From a bacterium (GTDB lineage Bacteria > SZUA-182 > SZUA-191 > JAJRXT01): 9,847 nt of DNA. This document shows positions 6,165 to 9,847 of the stretch, piece after piece. Every line of letters starts with the position of its first letter. Position 1 is the stretch's first letter. A program made the translations under genes and the position numbers. The stretch is from NCBI GenBank assembly GCA_024277605.1, contig JAJRUU010000217.1:1-9847 (forward strand). The letters run 5' to 3'. The notes beneath the pieces are model-generated. The model made no database searches, was not told where the DNA came from, and was given only the letters and a program-made list of their open reading frames with translations.

Positions 6165-7556
6165 ATGGATGATAAAAAAAACAGGTTGGAGCAGGATTCT
6201 TTAGGCGAGCTGCAGGTACCGGATGCTGCGTATTATGGGGTTCAGACCCAGCGGGCACGGGAGAATTTCCCCATAAGCGGCCAGGTAGCCAAACCGGTAT
6301 TTGTCTGGGCTACCGTAGCTATAAAAAAAGCAGCGGCGCTGACCAATATGGAGCTTGGTTTATTGGATGAGGAAATCGGCAGGATCATCGTGCAGGCGGC
6401 GGATGAGGTGTTGGCCGGTAAGTTTATGGATCAGTTTGTAGTTGATGTATTTCAAGCCGGGGCGGGTACGTCCCATAATATGAACGCCAATGAAGTATTG
6501 GCTAACCGGGCGCTGGAGTTATTGGGTGATAAACGCGGCAATTACTCCCGGATACATCCCAATGATCATGTCAATATGGCCCAGTCCACCAACGACGTGT
6601 TTCCTACGGCGATGCGGATTGCCCTATTGAAATCCTATCCCAACCTGATAGAGGCGTTAACTAAGTTGTAGAATGCCTTAAGTGAAAAAGCCGACAAGTT
6701 TAAATCGATAATAAAATCGGGCCGCACACATCTTCAGGATGCGGTGCCATTGACCTTAGGCCAGGAATTCAGCGGATATACCCACATAGCTCAACAGGCC
6801 GGGCAGCGCATAGCGCAAGCAGCCGAGCGTTTGAATGTACTGGGGCTGGGTGGTACCGCAGTCGGTACCGGACTCAATGCTCATCCGCGGTATAGAGAGC
6901 TGGTTATTCAAAACCTGCGAGAGGTTACTTCACTGGAGGTACAGTCTGCGCCTAATTTATTTCACCTGATGCAGAGTATGGCCGATCTGGTCAGCTTTTC
7001 AGCCGAGCTGAAAAATTTGGCTTTGGAGTTGACCAAAATTTGTAATGACTTGCGATTGCTTGGCTCAGGACCCCGAACCGGTCTCGGTGAGATAAAGCTG
7101 CCGGCGGTGCAACCCGGATCATCCATAATGCCGGGCAAGGTTAATCCGGTGATGCTTGAGATGTTGAATATGGTCTGCTTTCAGGTTATCGGTAATGATC
7201 TGACGGTATCATTGGCCTCTCAGGCCGGGCAACTGGAATTAAACGTGATGATGCCGGTTATTATCTATAATTTGCTGAATTCAGTGGATATATTGACTAA
7301 CGGAATTTCGGCGTTTGTTGAGCGTTGCCTGGTTGGAATATCCGCTGGTCAAGAGCGTTGCCGGGAGTATATGCAGCAGAGTGTGGGGCTGGCTACTGTT
7401 TTTTGTCCCTATATCGGCTACAGTAAGGCAGCCGCTTTAGCGCAGGAGGCGGAACAAACCGGAAAAAACATTTATGAGTTGGCAGTTGAAAAAGGAATTC
7501 TGGCTGAAGATAAAATTAAAGAAATACTGGAAGGTGTATTGGACGTTGGCTCATAA
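6165..7556 (+). pseudogene. aspA: Aspartate ammonia-lyase / class II fumarase family enzyme, interrupted by an in-frame TAG
   Basis: The frame has 463 codons, full length for the superfamily, and begins one base after the aconitase stop with GAGGG at 6153-6157 as ribosome binding site. Motifs: GAGTSHNMNANEVLANR (99-115), HPNDHVNMAQSTND (131-144), GRTHLQDA with the catalytic His at 189, and the mobile signature loop GSSIMPGKVNP (318-328). The PAVQPGSS and CFQVIGND contexts resemble aspartase more than FumC, but THLQDA and MPGK are shared with fumarases, so the substrate (aspartate or malate/fumarate) is not settled. Either reaction yields or uses fumarate. Codon 169 (6669-6671) is TAG between TKL and NALSEKADKF, with the frame open and conserved on both sides. 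Truncation at 168 would remove the catalytic His and loop. The last codons (LDVGS-stop) lie in a repeat that recurs, inverted, at 8785 and 9197. Confidence 0.85.
6669..6671 (+). other. In-frame TAG inside the aspartase/fumarase frame
   Basis: The local reading is AAG-TTG-TAG-AAT-GCC, and conserved lyase sequence resumes directly. One substitution from GAG (Glu) or CAG (Gln) would give it. It falls in a variable helix before the SGRTHLQDA motif, not in an active-site segment. Confidence 0.9.
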
Positions 7557-7613
7557 ACCTCACATCTCAAGGGGTGTCTTGCGAACCCAGGCTAAATTTA
7601 CGAATGGATCAGG
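7539..7613 (-). repeat. Dispersed repeat, short copy, inverted relative to the two downstream copies
   Basis: The reverse complement of these 75 bp aligns without gaps to 8785-8859 at about 63 of 75 positions (hand alignment). Two cores are perfect: TTCGCAAGACACCCCTTG, and 22 bp ending in TGAGCCAACGTCCAA. The copy covers the last five codons and stop of the lyase, the intergenic gap and the ATG of the lipoprotein gene. Confidence 0.85.
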
Positions 7614-8188
7614 TTAAGAAAACAATAAGGTACGGGTTGCTGATCGGGTGTTTGTTGCTGGTTGGCTGTAGTGAGTTAGTATTGGATAGGGTAATTATAT
7701 ATCCGGCCTATTCCTTTAACCGGGAGCAGGTATGGCGTATCAATACATTCAACTTTGAACCGGCAGCGATATCCGGGCTGAAATATGATCAGGTGGGGGA
7801 TGTGGGGCAGCGGTTGACCGACCAGGTTAGAGATCGGTTAACCAAGTTGGGTATCAAAATTTCTGATGTGTCGTCTGAAAATGAGAAGGTGGATTATATT
7901 TTAAAAGGCGAGGTAGTCTCTGTAAGTATGTCGAATTATGAAAAAGGGAGCAGGCAGCGCAAGAGTCGTCGAAAAGACAGGTGGGGAAGAGCGGAGTTTG
8001 AGACCGCTTCCAGCAATATTAGCAAGATAAGTGTTAATGGGCGAATAATCCAGGTATCTACAAATAAGATGATGGCTGGCTTTGAGCTGTATGAATCCAC
8101 CTTTATGGAGGGTTCTCCCGGTGTGGAAGTTTTATTACTAGAGATTTCAAACAAAATAGTCGATATAGTTTTGGGAAAGAGGACTTAA
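7604..8188 (+). CDS. Small lipoprotein with a possible CsgG/LpoB-like domain
   Basis: The protein has 194 residues from ATG 7604. A GTG at 7574 would add ten residues ahead of the signal peptide and has no spaced ribosome binding site, so I reject it. The N-terminus is a clear lipoprotein signal: KK at 5-6, a hydrophobic stretch, and lipobox LLVG-C with the lipidated Cys at about 22. The mature part has a strand-helix pattern: a VWRINTFNFEP strand, a helix containing DVGQRLTDQVRDRLTKLG, a YILKGEVVSVS strand, a basic loop (about 110-125), and a final helix LLEISNKIVDIVLG. This order resembles the small alpha/beta domain of CsgG/LpoB-type lipoproteins (inference; no signature residue seen). It is anchored outside the cytoplasmic membrane. 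The lyase ends 47 bp before and greA starts 78 bp after. Its start codon lies inside the repeat. Confidence 0.82.
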   Translation: MDQVKKTIRYGLLIGCLLLVGCSELVLDRVIIYPAYSFNREQVWRINTFNFEPAAISGLKYDQVGDVGQRLTDQVRDRLTKLGIKISDVSSENEKVDYILKGEVVSVSMSNYEKGSRQRKSRRKDRWGRAEFETASSNISKISVNGRIIQVSTNKMMAGFELYESTFMEGSPGVEVLLLEISNKIVDIVLGKRT

Positions 8189-8196
8189 TTACTGTA

Positions 8197-8219
8197 CTAG
8201 GAGTCCGGCAGACTCCTGG
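8197..8219. other. Stem-loop between the lipoprotein gene and greA
   Basis: AGGAGTC (8199-8205) and GACTCCT (8211-8217) pair perfectly around a five-base CGGCA loop. A T-G wobble and a C-G pair extend the stem to nine. No T-tract follows, so it is more likely an mRNA processing or stability hairpin, or a weak attenuator, than an intrinsic terminator. Confidence 0.5.
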
Positions 8220-8266
8220 TGTCATTCATGGATTTGACCAATTAACAATAAGAGGGTTTGTTAAAA

Positions 8267-8740
8267 ATGAGTAAAAATGCCTATTTGTCCCGTGAAGGGT
8301 ATGAAAGACTTATAAAAGAGTTGAAGCACTTAAAGCAAGTCCGGCGTCCGGAAATATCACGCCAGATTGGCGAAGCACGGGCGCATGGAGATATAAGCGA
8401 GAACGCCGAGTACGATGCTGCAAAAGAGGCTCAGGGCCATTTAGAGCGAAAGATATATATGATGGAGAACAAGCTGAGTCGAGCCAGGATCATAGAAGAT
8501 GAACAGATCCCGGATGACAAGGTATATATTGGAGCGGTGGTAGAGCTTAAGGATTTGGATCGGGGGCGGGAGCTGCGGTATACGATGGTAGATGAAGAAG
8601 AGGCGGATTATGCCCAGGGCAAAATATCGGTTAGCGCTCCGGTAGGTCGTGGACTGCTGGGACGAGAGGTGGGGGAAACCATTAGCATTAAAGTTCCTTC
8701 CGGTATCCTGCGCTATAAAATACTGAAAATAAGCCGCTAG
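8267..8740 (+). CDS. greA: Transcription elongation factor GreA
   Basis: GreA enters the secondary channel of RNA polymerase and stimulates cleavage of backtracked RNA, rescuing arrested complexes. The protein has 157 residues, the normal length. The N-terminal antiparallel coiled coil (about 1-75) carries the tip motif GDISENAEYDAAKE (41-54), with the acidic residues D42 and E45 that position the catalytic magnesium. The C-terminal FKBP-like domain (about 82-157) holds VDEEEAD, ISVSAPVGRGLLG and the closing VPSGILRYKILKI. I chose ATG 8267 because AGAGGG (8251-8256) sits ten bases upstream; the TTG at 8258 would leave only one base of spacing. It ends in TAG, so amber is an ordinary stop in this genome. 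It may be co-transcribed with the lipoprotein gene across the hairpin at 8197-8219. Confidence 0.96.
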   Translation: MSKNAYLSREGYERLIKELKHLKQVRRPEISRQIGEARAHGDISENAEYDAAKEAQGHLERKIYMMENKLSRARIIEDEQIPDDKVYIGAVVELKDLDRGRELRYTMVDEEEADYAQGKISVSAPVGRGLLGREVGETISIKVPSGILRYKILKISR

Positions 8741-8763
8741 GGGGCTGTCGGCCTTTGGGGTTC

Positions 8764-8785
8764 GTTAGCTTAAGCAAGCGCTAAC
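8764..8785. terminator. Stem-loop downstream of greA, possible weak terminator
   Basis: GTTAGC (8764-8769) pairs with GCTAAC (8780-8785) around a ten-base loop, 24 bp after the greA stop. No T-run follows, so termination here is uncertain. Confidence 0.3.
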
Positions 8786-8960
8786 CCGATCTATTCATAA
8801 ACTCAGACTAGCTTCGCAAGACACCCCTTGTGAGATAAGGTTTATGAGCCAACGTCCAACAAAACTTTGTTTGCCCGAGGCGGCAGGAACAGGAAGCTGA
8901 TAAATCTATGTTTTTCAAGTAAATGTCGATTTCACCATAACAAGACCCGAATTTTTCGGG
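8785..8960 (+). repeat. Dispersed repeat, long copy 1
   Basis: This copy aligns over its whole length with 9197-9369 at roughly 85% by eye, with small indels near 8818-8824 and 8885-8890. Its first 75 bp match the inverted copy at 7539-7613. Its internal hairpins are AACAAA/TTTGTT, GCC-CGA-GGC and the closing CCCGAA-TTT-TTCGGG at 8946-8960. No protein is encoded. Confidence 0.85.
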
Positions 8961-9046
8961 CTAAATATGTTCCGACTGATATTCGAAAATCAGAGCAATT
9001 TAATTGTCTCTTATAAGTTAAGCTAAAGGCCTGGTGTGTTTTTTTA

Positions 9047-9075
9047 TTGACAAAATTAAAACAATAATTTATAAT
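9047..9075 (+). promoter_or_regulatory. Perfect consensus sigma-A promoter upstream of the second long repeat and nuoH
   Basis: TTGACA (9047-9052), exactly 17 bp, then TATAAT (9070-9075), in A/T-rich DNA. Both boxes are perfect. Transcription would start near 9082, run through repeat copy 2 and reach nuoH after a leader of about 555 nt. Confidence 0.75.
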
Positions 9076-9104
9076 TAACCATATTCATATAACATGTTGA
9101 TAAA

Positions 9105-9132
9105 CAAAAAATAAACTTCAGTTGTTTTTTTG
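9105..9132 (+). terminator. A/T stem-loop with T7 tract just after the promoter
   Basis: The A-rich arm (9105-9116) pairs with the T-rich arm (9121-9132) around a TTCA loop, 10 of 12 pairs. The 3' arm holds seven T in a row. It lies about 25 nt after the predicted start of transcription and could act as a weak attenuator; the pure A-T stem makes this uncertain. Confidence 0.25.
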
Positions 9133-9196
9133 AAAATGGTCTTTTATAAATAGTTAAAATTTGAATTTTATACCTTTGTTCTAATTTTGCACTATG

Positions 9197-9372
9197 CCTG
9201 ATCTATTCATAAACTCAGACTGGATTCGCCAGACCTCTTGTGAGATAAGGTGCATGAGCCAACGTCCAATAAAGCTTTGTTTGCCCAAGGCGGCTGATCA
9301 GGAAGCTGATAAATTTATACTTTTTAACTAAATATTGATTCGCCCATAACAATACCCGAATTTTTCGGGTAT
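9197..9372 (+). repeat. Dispersed repeat, long copy 2, in the predicted nuoH leader
   Basis: It is in the same orientation as copy 1, 412 bp further on. It keeps the paired elements with changed bases: AATAAA/TTTGTT replaces AACAAA/TTTGTT by a wobble, and GCC-CAA-GGC replaces GCC-CGA-GGC in the loop only. The closing hairpin is extended to nine perfect pairs, ATACCCGAA / TTCGGGTAT (9352-9372). Confidence 0.85.
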
Positions 9373-9398
9373 AAGACTAACAGCTTATATTTTAGGCT

Positions 9399-9535
9399 AT
9401 ATTCGATGGAGTCGTAAAAAGTCTGAAAACCGTAACTTTGTCGTTCTGGGCCCCTCGCTCGCAATGACAAAAGCAGTGTATAAGCTGTCAAAGGCGAGGC
9501 ATCTTTAGCTGCCACAGCAATCTAAGAAGTTATGG
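9399..9535 (-). repeat. Degenerate dispersed GTCATTGCGAG-type repeat
   Basis: The segment GGAGTCGTAAAAAGTC (about 9408-9423), the complement of GTCATTGCGAGCGAG (9454-9468) and a CAGCAATCTAAG end (about 9516-9527) are the parts of a common bacterial dispersed repeat. Its antisense translation gives the familiar GFQTFYDSI string. The parts are in the wrong order and spacing for an intact copy, so it is decayed or composite. Confidence 0.5.
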
Positions 9536-9636
9536 TTGTTTATGCGGTTATGCTTAGTTAGCAAACCAAAAACTACAGGTTCCATTCTTCAAGGTACCCT
9601 GCATATAGTAACCTCAGTTTTTTCAGGCGGCGCGTA

Positions 9637-9847
9637 ATGGAATTATTTTCTCTTCTACTTCAGCTCATCCAATATATATTGTCCCTTCCATTTGTAAAAG
9701 CTCTAGCGCCTTACGCTATTGCTTTGATAAAAATTGTGGTTATATTTCACGTACTCTTGGTAATTGTAGCCTTACTTACCTTTGCTGAGCGTAAGATATT
9801 AGGCCGGATGCAGATTCGCCACGGTCCAATGCGGGTAGGCTGGCACG
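9637..9847 (+). CDS. nuoH: NADH-quinone oxidoreductase subunit H (complex I), N-terminal part
   Basis: NuoH is the membrane subunit that joins the peripheral arm of complex I to the proton-pumping arm and helps form the quinone chamber. Seventy codons are visible before the window ends. After a hydrophobic N-terminus the first conserved helix (about 29-48) leads into the signature TFAERKILGRMQIRHGPMRVG (about 48-68), diagnostic of NuoH/FpoH. The ATG at 9637 has AGGCGG (9625-9630) six bases upstream. No nuoA-D genes precede it in the nearly 900 bp upstream, where most operons would have nuoD, so this may start a separate transcript or a split nuo cluster. A group 4 hydrogenase subunit is the main alternative but fits this motif less well. 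Confidence 0.92.
   Translation, partial: MELFSLLLQLIQYILSLPFVKALAPYAIALIKIVVIFHVLLVIVALLTFAERKILGRMQIRHGPMRVGWH

Larger units (their letters stand above)
8741..9636. other. Repeat-rich non-coding region between greA and nuoH
   Basis: These 896 bp carry no credible gene on either strand. In order they hold a stem-loop (8764-8785), a long repeat copy (8785-8960), an A/T-rich stretch with a consensus promoter (9047-9075) and a T-rich stem-loop (9105-9132), a second long repeat copy (9197-9372), and a degenerate dispersed repeat (about 9399-9535). The last 100 bp before nuoH show only a modest ribosome binding site. Confidence 0.85.

Noticed and set aside
6669..6671. TAG read as pyrrolysine
   Set aside because: The position is a variable helix, not a methylamine methyltransferase site; greA ends in TAG; the neighbouring gene has TAA, which pyrrolysine cannot explain.
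7574..7603. GTG start for the lipoprotein
   Set aside because: It would place ten residues including a Cys before the Lys-Lys signal peptide start, and the purine run directly touches the GTG with no spacing.
8785..9372. CRISPR array
   Set aside because: There are only two long, imperfect copies 412 bp apart, with no short regular repeats or spacers.
9324..9515. Open frame of 63 codons on the minus strand
   Set aside because: Its translation contains the GFQTFYDSI string of a common dispersed repeat, so it is non-coding repeat DNA.

Overview
The window (about 45% G+C by eye) looks like an anaerobic Gram-positive bacterium of the Clostridia/Peptococcaceae kind. This is an inference from consensus TTGACA-N17-TATRAT promoters, an AAGGAGG ribosome binding site before a TTG start, an Aquifex-type aconitase, and a lyase and complex I subunit of clostridial/deltaproteobacterial flavour. 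No 16S or tRNA gene is present to settle it.

Layout. (1) Positions 2-2521 hold the 3' part of a large RHS/YD-repeat surface or secreted protein. It ends in a 147-residue variable tip with hydrophobic segments. Positions 2547-3410 follow closely with an unrecognised multi-pass membrane protein, the natural candidate for a cognate immunity protein. (2) A small XRE-type repressor (3527-3898) has its own promoter. (3) The gap 3899-4231 carries a strong promoter, then a MITE-like element built around a REPIN (two inverted REP hairpins), just upstream of (4). (4) An aconitase (4232-6163) and an aspartase/class II fumarase (6165-7556) sit one base apart. Each is full length and keeps its catalytic motifs, but each is interrupted by one in-frame stop: TAA at 5738-5740 and TAG at 6669-6671. 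(5) A small lipoprotein (7604-8188) is followed by greA (8267-8740). (6) About 900 bp of non-coding, repeat-rich DNA (8741-9636) holds two long copies of a repeat, a consensus promoter and a degenerate dispersed repeat. (7) The window ends in the first 70 codons of nuoH, a complex I membrane subunit.

The most striking observations are the paired nonsense codons in neighbouring central-metabolism genes, and a repeat family present three times. One copy (7539-7613) is inverted relative to the others and covers the last codons of the lyase and the start of the lipoprotein, so the lipoprotein-greA block lies between inverted repeats. No CRISPR array, rRNA, tRNA or transposase gene was seen. The REPIN/MITE and the other repeats are non-autonomous.
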